A stretch of 64,000 bases of DNA. It comes from Allolobophora icterica. Lineage: Eukaryota; Annelida; Clitellata; Crassiclitellata; Lumbricidae. The DNA lies in NCBI GenBank assembly GCA_963556255.1, contig OY744608.1, forward strand, positions 12,098,019 to 12,162,018, written 5' to 3'. Of the stretch, positions 40,101-46,878 are shown piece by piece. Positions within the stretch are counted from its first letter, which is position 1. Every line of letters starts with the position of its first letter. A program made the translations under genes and the position numbers. The notes under the pieces were generated by a model, which was not told the origin of the DNA, ran no database searches, and saw only the letters and a program-made list of their open reading frames with translations.

Positions 40101-43100
40101 ATAGGGTGCATCGGAAAAAATTTTTTGGGAAAAGAATATTCTAATAGTTACCGATAGTTGCCTTTTATACTGCTTAGTTAGCATGCAAATTTTAGAATTT
40201 TTTGGATAAGTTCTTGAGGTGCCCCAAGGACCCTCAAATGTTCATGATTTGAAGGCTCCGGAGCACTGCATTTAACGTAATTTGTTGTAGGGCAAACTAA
40301 TTTATGTATAGCTTTAAAGAGTTCTGTTGATCATTTAGTAGGTAGGTAGCATGGGCGGCGATCCCGAGGGATCGAGGGGGACAAGACCCCACCTTTAACA
40401 GTGGGGGGCACACCAAACATTTGCCCCCCCCCCCCAATTTTGAAGAAACACGAAAAAAGGTAAAAAAAAGTAATCGTGCGTGAGCGGGAAAATTGTTTAC
40501 CTCTTTTTTAGCCAGATCAGTTCAAAACTCTTTTTTGAGCAGATCATTTCAAAAGTATCCCCCACCTGTCAAACAGGATCGCCGCCACTGGTAGGTAGCA
40601 ATCCATTCGAGTTCCTAAAGATGACCAGGAGTTTCTAACTGACCAGAGAACAGTAAGGTTGATGTGTATCAGCAGTGTCGACAAACTTACAACAAATAAG
40701 CTTGCTAACAAGCAGAAAAGAAAAGCTAAGCAAGTTCAACGAGTCAAAATATATTGCGTCATTGTGTGGTAGAAGGTCATGGATGTTAATGATGACACAT
40801 TAGACGATTCTGAATCTAGTTTCAATACCAGCAGGTCAAACACTTGTAATTGACCAGAAGATGAAACTAAAGATCACACTGTTCAATTAAGTAGTAATCA
40901 ACTTGTGATGAACTTGCATCGAACGTTGTAGTCAAGAGACTTTCGAAGTAGACTACCAACATTTAAGTTAAGCCTGTGATCGTTATGGTGTTCTAGACAG
41001 AGCAGCTGCGGAGATAACACCATCCGTGCTGCAGGATTTCGGTGTTAGGCCTATATGGGATGCTGATTTGTCAAATGTAATTGGCCAAAATAAAGTTAGA
41101 CGTGAACGATGAAATTAACGTTACGAGCTGGAAGACTTCAACAACGTAGGTGATTTAAAACTTACTCGGTTTATTTTTGATGGTCGAAAAGATAAAACTC
41201 TATAGTACATAATGTCAAGGAAGGAAGGAAGTATACTACAGGTGAGCTGTTACCGAGGAAAACTTATCGTTGGTGAATGAAGGAACTAGGATCGACTCAC
41301 GTCGGACATATCACCCACGACTAGATCAGCCTTGCAAAATTGTTAACCACATCGGAGCATAATAGGCTACTTTCACTACATACATCGCCAGCATTTGAAG
41401 CTCTACTGATAGTTTGCAACTGCCAATGTACAATTGCAATATTCTATTGCAGTTGTCAACAAGTGATTCAATGTTCCATGGTCTTTTTCTAGATTAATTC
41501 AACAAGCACTGGCCTCTAACGACCGCGTTACTAATGTCCCACAATACTGCCGGTCACTACTGAGGTCAGTTAAAGTTGCAGGTGGAAAATCCGAATCAAT
41601 TTTATCAAAGAACACTACTGGTAACTGTTTACACGTTAATAAACCATTGCCAATTGGTCCAGAGAAAGCACGAGGACCGTTTGTTGCTCCATGTTAACTG
41701 ACGACCGTAAGAAAAATGCGTCATATCCTGAAAGCTTGGAAACTGTATGGTCTGGAATTCGAAATTCGTTCTTCCTGTTTGATGCCACTGATGAAACTGA
41801 ACTCATTTTATGGCAAATATGCGTAGCAGAACACCACTAACATTGGAGGTATCTGATGAAGTAATGATGCAATTTGTATCGACGCACCCAGCACAAAAGT
41901 TCGACTTTCCTAGATTCCCATACCACTCATAGACAGTGGAGCGTTATGTTAAATTTGGGACTGAGGCTTGCAGTTGCAGTCTGCGACATCAAAGCTAGGA
42001 ACGGTTTCATAAGAACAAGATTGTAATCCAGGCGAATAATGCCGACTTTTAACACTAAGAAAGAATATCGCGTAGCCTGACTCCTTAGGCCTACTTGCAT
42101 TAATGGGATAAGACTACTACTGTAGTTTCCGTTACTGTAGTTTAGACTCAACTCACTGTTTCATCATTGGTGTAATGGACATAATGATGGAATAATATAC
42201 CTAATATGTTTTACCAATATTGCATTCTACTTCTCATCAGATTCATACTGTAGATGCTTGTTTTTCTGGACATTACTCCTTGCATAACATGGGCAAACAC
42301 TGTGCGTCTAATATCAAAACTTCAAGGTCGTTGGGGCACCTCAAGGTCATGTGCTAGATTGATGAAACTGCACCAGAATACTGCTGACATCAAATGGCAA
42401 CTACTTTGCACTATTAGAAATAAAAATGAGACAAATTTTTTTTCTCCCATTATCATCGATGCACCCTAGTAGGCAAGAAGGAGCATATTAGATGGTTGGG
42501 AGGGTGTGCCATCAGGGAGCTGAGGGAAGGAGCAGACTGCAAGATTGTCCTTTATTTGTAAAGTGTTTTGACTACACCACTGACCCTTGCTAAGCTATGA
42601 AGGGAAGGAACTAGCCGACACCTCTTCATCTTTTAGGCTATGCTATTCTAGCACCATACTTTTTTAAATCGTATTTTAGCGATGCCATCTGTTGTTATAG
42701 ATATACTACTTGCAGTTACTATATTGGCAAAATTTACGTAACCCATATAGAACCCGCATAAAGGTAGATATCAACAGTTGCTGGTGGAACTCAAAATGTA
42801 GTTGCAGCCTAATTAAAACTTGGCTAAATCCATTCTTTTGTTTTATTTTTTGGCACCAAGCAGAATTTCTTTTAGAATTTTCCAACTCTGAAGAGAATGC
42901 TTATGACATAAATTCTTTAATGCTTTTTTAAAATAAATTCAGATAAAATGAATTTGTAATTGTGAATTTGCTGCAATGATTATATTTTCCTAGTTGTGTT
43001 CATCTCATTTTTTATGTATTTTTGTTTTTTTTATATATTATTAAATTGTCCATCTTACCTCAGACTTCACTTAACTTGCTGAGTTTTTGTGTTTCTGTGT

Positions 43101-45371
43101 TTTTCTTCAGCAGGGAAAACATAAAGATCAGGCTAGAAATGGGGGAACTTTAGTGACATTTCTTAGTGGCAGCTCGGCCAAGCTGGTACGCTCAAAATCC
43201 GACAAAGAAATAGTCGATATGTGCATGACCATGCTAAAACGATTGTTTCCTGAAGAGGTATGTACACTAAGGTTACAGGCATTGCTACTGTTGTGTTGGA
43301 ATCTTAAGGGACATGCAGTGTAACAATCCCCTAATAAGTTTTTTATTGGTTACTTAAAGTTGTGTTCTGTCTGAAGTTCATTTTAGGGCAACTGGTGCAC
43401 TTTTTGGTAATGAACTTTAATTTGTTTTTGTGAGATACTTAAAAGGTATATTGTGTTTTGATGCATTCAAACTATCTGCTTTGATGTTATTCAAAACTTG
43501 TAGGAATATAATAATATATTTATATCTGCCCTGACGATATGTAACGTGGCTTAAAATTGCAGCCTCTACTTGGCCAAACAGAGACTGCTGATATATCACC
43601 TCTTTTTCTACAGTATTTGGACAGACTATTTGTTTTCATCATCATCAGTTCCTGACGCCAGCCATTTGGCGGCGATGGGTACAAATAAATTATCTCCATT
43701 GTCCTCAGTCATTTGTTAAGTCCATTGCTCCTCATAGTGCTCATAGTGTTAGTCCAAGTGATGTTATGTTCCATGTATTTGTTTTATTAACCTGTTATTT
43801 TGGTGTTTTCGTTTTAGAAAGTTGGTGAGCCAAAATCTTACATTGTGACTCGATGGCAAGACGATCCTTATGCAGGAATGGCGTACAGCTATCTTCCAGT
43901 AGGATGTGACGGTTCTTTGTATGACGACCTCGCATCACCCGTTGCTAACAAAGTGTTTTTTGCTGGAGAGGTAAGTGTCATTTCTTATGACTGCTACAAG
44001 CCAGCCACTTGCCAGTACATAATTAACCATATTATTACATAATTAATTTTTTTAAAGCAGTGTAAGAATTTTTGCTTTGGAATATTACCAACGCATATAA
44101 GAAGCTGCATGCATTATGCTAGTGATGTAAATCAGTGAAGACGGAATGGTAAGGCAAGATTGTCAAATCACATTTCTCTTATAATAGGAGTTTTGATGCT
44201 TGAATTGAAGGTTTGTTCAAATGGAATGCAAATAAAGTAGGAAGCTTATAAGCAAACATCACAAATGTTTGCTTACAGTTTGTGTGGCTTAACAAGAAAA
44301 TAGTTTCATACATCCAACAGGAATCAAAGTCTTGACCATGAATGTGTTGACTGTTAGAAAGTTTTACTGTTAAAGCAGCAGTAACTAAACCAACATTTGG
44401 CTGTTGTTGCATACTGTGTAGACTGCTAGTAGTTTACCACATATGGAATTCACGTAGCTGCCACATGTATCTGAAAATGGTTTTATGTTGTGGTTATTTA
44501 TCCATAATTTACACGTTTGCCAGTCTTTTGGTCTTCCTAACCTTTTAAACCTCAACTGGCTGGAAGCTAGCAACATCACCAGTCTCACTTAATCTAGTGA
44601 CTTCAACAGTGTTGTTATCACATCGCTTGGAGTGCAATCACTAAAAACTCGTAATCCATTAGAAAAGCCACGTTGAAATCCATTAGATCAAAGAAATCAG
44701 AAGCCAGTTCATTATAAAAGTAAGAAAAACACAACCAAAAAAACCATGAAATTGCTGCACCAAATCCTTTCAATGCTTTTCATGAGCTTTTCGTCATACA
44801 GTTTCTGGTGTTGCAATGGACCCAACTGAATGACGACTAGTAATTACAAGTATGGTAATGTCACGATCCATACAGTTTTAAGCAGCGTCTTCAGCTGTAC
44901 TGGTCTCCATAACTGCAGTCCTTGTGCAATATTAGTTTAGCTACTGGGATTTGAGCTAATGATGCCAACATCAAAGTGAATTCGATGATCACCACTCCTA
45001 ACATCACCCAAAACAATGCAACGTCTCCATTCATTCATTCTGGATATTATATAGCGCCTCTTCAAGAGACAAACCCACAGGCGCATTATGTATCTAGTTA
45101 ATCTTGTTAAAGTATTGTGCATAGTGATGAGAAAGCATGCTTGATGTGGTCATTGTAAGAGACTATATAAATATAACACCATATATACACAGTACTATCA
45201 AATTTCTTGCAGGCAACAAGTCGAGCCTTCCCTCAGACGGTCAGTGGTGCATACACAAGCGGACTGCGGGAGGCTTGTCGAATACTCGATCTTGAGGAAG
45301 AGGCCCAGCAAAGCACTTCGGATGAAAGCCATACTGACCTAGACTCCAGCGCTGTCAACATGGAGATCTAG
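18865..45371 (+). CDS. KDM1B: lysine-specific histone demethylase 1B (KDM1B/LSD2), 19 coding exons
   Basis: FAD-dependent amine oxidase that removes mono- and dimethyl marks from histone H3 lysine 4 in the nucleus. The reconstructed frame is 895 residues (human is about 822) and joins across all 18 introns. Order: basic N-terminal tail; C4H2C2 zinc finger (C72, C77, C86, C94, H105, H111, C113, C116); CW zinc finger (C163, C166, C188, C203; WIQCTTCDKWRQL); acidic linker; SWIRM-like part (about 290-440); FAD motif GAGPAG (431-436); amine oxidase lobes interrupted, as in KDM1B and unlike KDM1A, by no long tower; flavin-contacting lysine K701 in GTGVLEK; FFAGE closing motif at 839-843. The likely start is ATG 18887 (MADPPDEVVLRPRK), so earlier exon bases and any upstream exon are 5' UTR. 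AATAAA lies near 45569. Introns carry RTE, piggyBac and hAT-like insertions. The gene is convergent with the kelch gene. Confidence 0.96.
20010..20099 (+). CDS. KDM1B: KDM1B exon 2
   Basis: Encodes NGWTSRWYHISIGEHYCNDC, the second half of the C4H2C2 finger. Acceptor ATGCAG, donor CGAAG/GTGCGT. Confidence 0.95.
20263..23461 (-). mobile_element. full-length RTE-clade (BovB-like) LINE with intact ORF
   Basis: The insertion is bounded by a 9-bp duplication TAATTGCAT at 20254-20262 and 23462-23470. It has a 5' leader of about 135 bp, one 1018-codon ORF, and a 3' end of only 7 bases after the stop. The terminal sequence on the minus strand is two copies of CAAGGTGA, fitting the short tandem 3' ends of RTE elements. 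Length (3.2 kb) matches full-length RTE. It lies antisense in KDM1B intron 2. Confidence 0.93.
20270..23326 (-). CDS. RTE-type endonuclease-reverse transcriptase
   Basis: Single 1018-residue protein that would nick the target DNA and copy the element RNA at the nick. The APE-type endonuclease has LGTWNVRSM (N75), LGLSETRW (E103), VYAPTS, IGDFNAKVG (D208, N210), QIDYIL and CGTDHELL (D303, H304). The reverse transcriptase has IFIPIFKKGDARECENYRTI, NQAGFRKSRGTRDHI, FIDYSKAFD, GVRQGCILSPFLFNLYAE and the catalytic LRYADDTTLM (D763, D764). The C-terminal part has VLYGCETWT, FFGHVMRSD and GRPRRRWMDEI. All catalytic residues expected for the clade are present and there is no frameshift or stop, so the copy is young and may be competent (inference). 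Confidence 0.95.
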   Translation of the reverse strand: MKHTKPKTVIVANGGTPRPERDLEATGEEQDGESRAPRSNEATGLKPKGRLEVDRFGGERLNLSCKQKMKLGTWNVRSMQSGKMDVIQGEMKKLDIAILGLSETRWKGQGHFSWNGYRIIMSGQKERGKNGVAIMCDKSSANAIMGYDTVSDRILSVRFRGRKVNITIIQVYAPTSISLEEEHEGFYTSLQSTVDRTPKGDVLVIIGDFNAKVGQCTGGDGDTLGSHGLGEQNEAGERLVEFCKGNGLGIMNTWFEQPKRRLYTWTSPNGKHRNQIDYILINKRWKSTIRDVRTRPGADCGTDHELLVATLRTKLKKIKKGDRLIRYDCKGITLEYRMEIKNRFEVLERDEIEEEEDSNNLWERMKKTIVEVADKHIPKKKKITTTTWLSREAICMAVDRKAAKKAGEKDKVRALNSAFQKQARKDKEIHLNELCREMEDEGRKGRTKEMFSKVKTITGKFAPRMGSMKAGDGNVICDEEGIKHRWREYTEELYREDKRVKKEQIDVTEYEKEPEVMEAEVEWAIRQLKDNKAPGQDGIPIELIKAGDDAMIKTITKLCNQIWATGEWPEDWKKSIFIPIFKKGDARECENYRTIAMISHTSKILLKIIHKRMEGTIERELPVNQAGFRKSRGTRDHIANMRWIMERQREYGQEVHICFIDYSKAFDCINHDLMWKTLLEMGIPKHLIMLLKGLYEDQIAVIRTEYGDTDNFRIKKGVRQGCILSPFLFNLYAERIMRKAELEGAIEGVKIAGKTLNNLRYADDTTLMAKRKEDLAELIRRVRRESEKAGLYFNIKKTKVMTTADWDSFEIDGEEIEVVESFTFLGSLVGKEGKCDPEIKRRIAIGKAAMTGLEKIWKDKHVSIETKKRLVRALIFPTVLYGCETWTMTKNMENKVNACEMWIWRKMLRISWTEKRTNESIREEIGVENEESLKQTATRMKLRFFGHVMRSDGLEKEMMLACGEGRRRLGRPRRRWMDEIQDVTGMNLAELRDLSSNRRWWSVFTRTVARAPRADSTR
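23846..24065 (+). CDS. KDM1B: KDM1B exon 3
   Basis: Encodes SRWKRLWSMNG and the CW zinc finger core WIQCTTCDKWRQLPKE. Acceptor TTTCAG, donor GCA/GTAGGT. Confidence 0.95.
24430..24620 (+). repeat. diverged repeat shared by KDM1B introns (FVDAFNCK)
   Basis: Contains gatgcattcaattgcaaatc and flanks similar to 33590-33730. The plus frame reads YFVDAFNCKSFAL before a stop. Origin unknown. Confidence 0.4.
24984..25022 (+). CDS. KDM1B: KDM1B exon 4 (micro-exon)
   Basis: 39 bases, 13 codons (ESGVDPCSEAEDP), supplying the fourth CW cysteine (C203). Acceptor TTACAG, donor CCG/GTGGGT. Confidence 0.88.
25533..25713 (+). CDS. KDM1B: KDM1B exon 5
   Basis: Encodes RVSESMEPQWINVLLAPPYM and INYYHDGVGMS, matching the LxVSxHWW...YYPDCVGMS stretch after the CW domain in vertebrate KDM1B. 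Acceptor TTGCAG, donor GATG/GTAATG. Confidence 0.92.
25740..26040 (-). repeat. SINE family A, degenerate copy
   Basis: The plus strand shows tttattgacaagctcactaa, gcagtaag.aacattgaaaca and atgacagtacatt, matching the family 3' half, then increasing divergence. Confidence 0.45.
26233..26337 (+). CDS. KDM1B: KDM1B exon 6
   Basis: Encodes the acidic, serine-rich linker SDDSDSESDTVTEAG and a basic tail. It has no clear counterpart in the human protein and explains part of the greater length. Acceptor TTCAG, donor TCAG/GTGTGA; both splice codons keep frame. Confidence 0.82.
26385..28362. mobile_element. TAGGGTG-ended TIR transposon, decayed, 2.0 kb
   Basis: Ends TAGGGTGACACT and AGTGTCACCCTA are inverted repeats, with a further inverted AAGTCTCACCC about 35-45 bases inside each end. 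The 8-bp duplication AGCCACAC is at 26377-26384 and 28363-28370. On the minus strand broken frames read AEIVINRESIRRARCQHR, IAKEIYASFAPEVPLTVH and HVNRLA, reminiscent of a transposase-like family with a 'VHWDGK' motif that I recall from invertebrate gene predictions. The superfamily is uncertain. Located in KDM1B intron 6. Confidence 0.82.
28723..28843 (+). CDS. KDM1B: KDM1B exon 7
   Basis: Encodes VPGVPSYFQPFEQPG and HFPQYAK, corresponding to VPGMNRYFQPFYQP and EFPEYSR of the human protein before the SWIRM helices. Acceptor TTACAG, donor CAA/GTAAGT. Confidence 0.95.
28930..29065 (+). repeat. tRNA-like SINE, family C (partial)
   Basis: Box B-like GGGGTTCAAATCCCTG, then a body with gtactcagcgattggc shared with the copy near 12640. 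Box A is weak. Confidence 0.4.
29425..29488 (+). CDS. KDM1B: KDM1B exon 8 with GC donor
   Basis: Encodes EQQMYLAIRNIVIALWALNP, the SWIRM helix corresponding to MYLALRNLILALW. Acceptor TTTTAG. The donor is AAG/GCAAGT, a GC-AG intron; the nearest GT four bases on would break the frame into exon 9. Confidence 0.93.
29907..30484. mobile_element. hAT-like MITE with TCGAATCGAAT arrays
   Basis: Ends TAGGGACCTGCGAA and TTCGCAGGTCCCTA are perfect inverted repeats. The 8-bp duplication GATAAAGG is at 29899-29906 and 30485-30492. Both subterminal regions hold runs of TCGAATCGAATC in inverted order. Non-coding, in KDM1B intron 8. Confidence 0.92.
30691..30864 (+). CDS. KDM1B: KDM1B exon 9
   Basis: Encodes VEKCIPHLICRGLVRVRCIQ and YLTRKAYINTG, the SWIRM segment PQKCIPHIIVRGLVRIRCVQ of vertebrates. 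Acceptor CTGTAG, donor AGG/GTATGC. Confidence 0.96.
31018..31092 (+). CDS. KDM1B: KDM1B exon 10 (FAD-binding)
   Basis: Encodes KTVLIVGAGPAGLAAARQL, the Rossmann-fold dinucleotide-binding motif GxGxxG. Acceptor TTGCAG, donor CAG/GTTTGA. Confidence 0.97.
31171..32119. mobile_element. TIR element with CCGTATATACTCGAG ends and TTA duplication
   Basis: Ends CCGTATATACTCGAGAATAA and TTATTCTCGAGTATATACGG are perfect inverted repeats; similar words (aagtcg...cgactta) repeat inside. TTA flanks at 31168-31170 and 32120-32122 suggest a Harbinger-type target. No transposase seen. Located in KDM1B intron 10. Confidence 0.85.
32195..32260. repeat. L2-like 3'-tail fragment (atatagcgc)
   Basis: The word ttaatatagcgcatttaagga followed by cttcacaaaagcgctgc is the 3'-tail type also seen near 16665, 39310, 45050, 49265 and 54650, typical of L2-like LINE and partner SINE ends. 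Confidence 0.4.
32723..32857 (+). CDS. KDM1B: KDM1B exon 11
   Basis: Encodes VTVLEARDRIGGRVCDD and GAQVINGVTNNPITLLCHQ, the conserved FAD-contacting GG-motif region. Acceptor GCTAG, donor CAG/GTAAGC. Confidence 0.97.
33148..33265. repeat. 21-bp minisatellite
   Basis: Six units of GCTGTATCAGTTAAAGCYAAT, the first two with T and later ones with C at the variable base. Located in KDM1B intron 11. Confidence 0.9.
33495..33881 (+). repeat. intronic repeat with 128-codon open frame (FIDAFNCK)
   Basis: Open frame reading KCFIDAFNCKAFLLHFKSND and a C-terminal NLNVGVLNVKNISVECLI, with no domain recognised. DNA and protein of the middle part match the repeat at 24430-24620 in intron 3. It is probably part of an unclassified dispersed repeat rather than a gene. 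Confidence 0.4.
33924..34092 (+). CDS. KDM1B: KDM1B exon 12
   Basis: Encodes DPDIDKYMDFHFNSLLE, equivalent to DPTIDKRMDFHFNALLD in human. Acceptor TTCAG, donor TTAG/GTAACG. Confidence 0.96.
34865..34923 (+). CDS. KDM1B: KDM1B exon 13
   Basis: Encodes KLKEMHQQFVDETQLDFTK, the short helical link that replaces the tower of KDM1A. Acceptor TGAAG, donor AAG/GTATTA. Confidence 0.92.
34950..35110 (-). repeat. tRNA-derived SINE, family B
   Basis: Minus-strand copy. The plus strand shows gctgagcaat, ggtccctacac and a box-B-like gtttgaacatgtac, in the same order as the copy near 48640. Confidence 0.5.
35701..35901 (+). CDS. KDM1B: KDM1B exon 14
   Basis: Encodes EEEQVLQFHYAYLEQACGAT and NWDQNEFFNQFGGA, substrate-binding lobe (human QVLQFHLSNLEYACG, SWDHNEFFAQFAG). 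Acceptor TTGCAG, donor CAG/GTAGAC. Confidence 0.97.
36278..38559 (+). mobile_element. complete piggyBac transposon in KDM1B intron 14
   Basis: TTAA flanks (36274-36277 and 38560-38563) are the hallmark piggyBac target duplication. The inverted ends are CCCCTTTAGCGTGGA and TCCACGCTAAAGGGG, perfect over 15 bases. The left subterminal region carries three palindromes, CCCGAGTATACTCGGG, CCCGAGTTAACTCGGG and the variant CCCGTATAAACTCGGG, between about 36294 and 36405. The 572-codon transposase is in the same orientation as KDM1B. Length 2.28 kb, with no visible damage. Confidence 0.96.
36539..38257 (+). CDS. piggyBac transposase, intact
   Basis: Catalyses cut-and-paste transposition at TTAA. The N-terminal 60 residues are acidic and serine-rich. 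The DDE_Tnp_1_7-type core keeps all three catalytic aspartates: D236 in IAIDESLMLWKGR, D317 in IFMDNWYSSPSLYRELR, D418 in MGAVDMADQM. Spacing 81 and 101 is close to the 78 and 101 of the moth enzyme. The C-terminal cysteine-rich domain CCKVCCSQTG ... YSCRECGEVGLCPAPC should bind the element end. Length 572 is near the family norm. ATG 36539 is preceded by about 260 bp of element leader. Full integrity plus perfect TIRs points to recent arrival; domestication is less likely because the ends are intact. Confidence 0.97.
   Translation: MAGRKRGLSREEITRLLEDSDSMSEFADSDDDIHNSSSEFSGDESDGSQETVDYDAESPFAWCDRDPFPRVRLPFTGSPGRKVDVSDTQDPLLYFNLFITEEMLDVIVRETNRRAQQLINISVSKRRSRLNKWIDVTRDELLVLFSLFIYQGIVHKPEMKMFWSTKPLLETPYIRMIMSEERYSLLWKCLHFVDNTSLPAVSNPAEKSFKKIKWFFDKLIERFSTVYVPGENIAIDESLMLWKGRLAMKQYIPMKRARFGLKSYELCESSSGYIWNAIVHTGTAMQLETSSDGLTSSRIVLTLAKELMGKGYCIFMDNWYSSPSLYRELRMKETDAVGTVRLNSENMPMDLKQKKIPRGEAVARFTNDMMVQKWMDKKEVTVMSTFHSSEMETVKTHRGDKRKPAAVLTYNKNMGAVDMADQMLVAYPTERKRHKVWYKKQFRHLLNQTVLNSYILFRKDNPTTKMNHLQFRVRLTERLLEVYHDPARLRKKGRPSSDESNPLRLTARHFPNLIPPSAGKERPTRCCKVCCSQTGTDGKKLRKETRYSCRECGEVGLCPAPCFELYHTKSKY
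38922..39113 (+). CDS. KDM1B: KDM1B exon 15 (catalytic lysine)
   Basis: Encodes DYIIVTLPLYLLRKEVIKF and GTGVLEK; the final codon is the conserved active-site lysine (K701, equivalent to LGAGIIEK of human). Acceptor TTCCAG, donor AAG/GTTTGT. Confidence 0.96.
39811..39936 (+). CDS. KDM1B: KDM1B exon 16
   Basis: Encodes VVLQFSHCFWSKK and FGHVPDSSSARGLFTVFYDI (human FFGHVPPSASKRGLFAVFYDM). Acceptor GTTTAG, donor CAT/GTATGT. Confidence 0.97.
40102..42468. mobile_element. TAGGGTG-ended TIR transposon with long imperfect ends, decayed
   Basis: Ends TAGGGTGCATCG and CGATGCACCCTA are inverted repeats. About 110-120 bases inside each end lies a second inverted pair, CTTGAGGTGCCCCAA and TTGGGGCACCTCAAG. 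The 8-bp duplication GTAGGCAA is at 40094-40101 and 42469-42476. The plus strand carries broken frames such as FDFPRFPYHSQTVERYVKF near 41900, like the 'HTQAVERxVKxVTEA' stretch of a transposase-like family I recall from invertebrates. A small hAT-like MITE is nested at 40350-40590. Located in KDM1B intron 16. Confidence 0.85.
40350..40590. mobile_element. hAT-like MITE nested in the TAGGGTG element
   Basis: Ends CATGGGCGGCGATCC and GGATCGCCGCCACTG are inverted repeats with two mismatches. The 8-bp duplication GTAGGTAG is at 40342-40349 and 40591-40598. It includes a C homopolymer near 40426. Confidence 0.88.
43111..43257 (+). CDS. KDM1B: KDM1B exon 17, tandem acceptor
   Basis: Encodes GGTLVTFLSGSSAKLVRS and MTMLKRLFPEE. 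The acceptor is TTCAG/CAG/GGA, a NAGNAG site; use of the second AG drops one glutamine without a frame change. Donor GAG/GTATGT. Confidence 0.95.
43818..43970 (+). CDS. KDM1B: KDM1B exon 18
   Basis: Encodes YIVTRWQDDPYAGMAYSYLP and VFFAGE, the C-terminal FAD-binding motif. Acceptor TTTTAG, donor GAG/GTAAGT. Confidence 0.97.
45015..45110 (-). repeat. L2-like 3'-tail fragment
   Basis: The minus strand reads ctcttgaagaggcgctatat and then a tgaatgaatggag tail, the 3'-end type of L2-like LINEs and their SINEs. Confidence 0.45.
45213..45371 (+). CDS. KDM1B: KDM1B exon 19 (last)
   Basis: Encodes ATSRAFPQTVSGAYTSGLRE (human ATNRHFPQTVTGAYLSGVRE), then a 30-residue acidic tail absent from human, ending at TAG 45369-45371. 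Acceptor TTGCAG. Confidence 0.97.
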   Translation, partial: ATSRAFPQTVSGAYTSGLREACRILDLEEEAQQSTSDESHTDLDSSAVNMEI

Positions 45372-45568
45372 TTAACAACTGTCATTGCCAGAAAGATTTT
45401 AACTGAAGCAAATCTAGAAGGAGATCAGTAGATGCACAAGCACTAGACAGTCGTTAGCCAACTTGGGGTAACGTACGTTTACAAGGCACAGACCGACAGG
45501 TTTGGGTGTGACAAAATCTCAGATATAGTAATTGCAAGTAAAGTATGCAAATTATCTTCAGTGATTAA

Positions 45569-45574
45569 AATAAA
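45569..45574 (+). terminator. KDM1B polyadenylation signal candidate
   Basis: AATAAA about 200 bases after the stop, followed within 70 bases by two more AATAAA in a threefold repeated attgaaataaaaa block. The 45575-46655 interval to the convergent gene shows nothing else recognisable. Confidence 0.5.
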
Positions 45575-46655
45575 AAAATCATATTCAATGATTAAAATAA
45601 AAAATCATATTCGATGATTGAAATAAAAACTAGTCAAATTGTATTCGTCAGTTGAAAACAACAGTCCATTAACATGACAGTAAAACAAGGTTCGATTTGG
45701 TTTCAATGTTCAATCCCGAAATCAGAGACCTACAGTCCTATGTAGATGCTAAGAAGTCTGTCGCCAATACTGAAATCAACGTTAAAATGAGTCCTTTCAA
45801 TGTAGCCATTTTAAAGCCACTTGCATCGGGTAGCTCCATGACAATACAACATTGCTGGACTGAGGCACACGATGCTTTCACACTGCTAATTTGGCTAGCC
45901 AAACAACAAGAACTAAAACTTGTTAATGATCATAATTATATGATTGGAAATGATGCCTTTTATTATAAATTTTCAACAAGTATATGATTTCTTAGTTCTT
46001 AGTGAAAAGAAAAGCTACTTCCACATAATTTCATCAAATGACTAAAACCATACAGCATAATTTTAAATTATCAACCTCTTAACAACTTTAAAAAAACTTG
46101 GATAAAAATGAAAATGAATGCTTTACATGAATTTTACATTCAGCAGTTAAAATTATTGAAAAAATTTAGCCAAGTAAGGCACATTTACTGCATTTTTTCA
46201 CCTAATAAATACCAGATTTAACTTGTAATGCATGTAAAGTCATTGGCAGTCGAGGCAAACCAGTCTTTCTCGGTAAAATAAAAAGTGCCATAACTCTTCC
46301 CCACACCCTGTTCCTTAAACACTGCTGACTCTGACCCCAACAGTTCTATTCTCCACGAATTGAACCCTGTATTTAAATCATCCAAAGAATTCAATAGCAC
46401 CGGTAACTAATACACATCTTGGCATCTTGGTTGCGTACGTATCGGGAACATTACATTACGTACAGCAACAAATGCATGCGGACAGTTGCATACAGAATGC
46501 AATACACGATCCTTCATGTAACTCAGGAGCCATACAGTGAGCGAGCGCTCTAACACCTTAATCGCACACTGTTCATTTCATCGGTACTGCTGCTTCCAGC
46601 CCGAACAGTCTGTAGAAATCACTGAGCAAAAATTAAAAACTAGAATGGCACATTG

Positions 46656-46878
46656 TCATAGTACGGCCGCAGAACAGCCCGCTCGGCAGATGTTCATGCC
46701 GCTGATAAATGTCCACGTGTCCTGATCAGGATTGTAAACTTCAACGCTTCGAAGTCGGTTGATTCCGTCGAAACCTCCGATTATGTAGATGCTATTGTCA
46801 AGAACTGCGACACCCGGCCAAGCCCTCTGCGTGTTCATCTGTGCTACAGCAGTCCACTGATGTGTCCACGTGTTGTAG
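46656..46878 (-). CDS. kelch-like exon 8 (last)
   Basis: Encodes YNTWTHQWTAVAQMNTQRAW and the sixth kelch repeat, ending CSAAVL and TGA. Acceptor ATGTAG. Confidence 0.93.

Noticed and set aside
45697..45987. 96-codon ORF between KDM1B and the kelch gene.
   Set aside because: No homology recognised, composition like the surrounding AT-rich sequence, and no nearby promoter or splice support.
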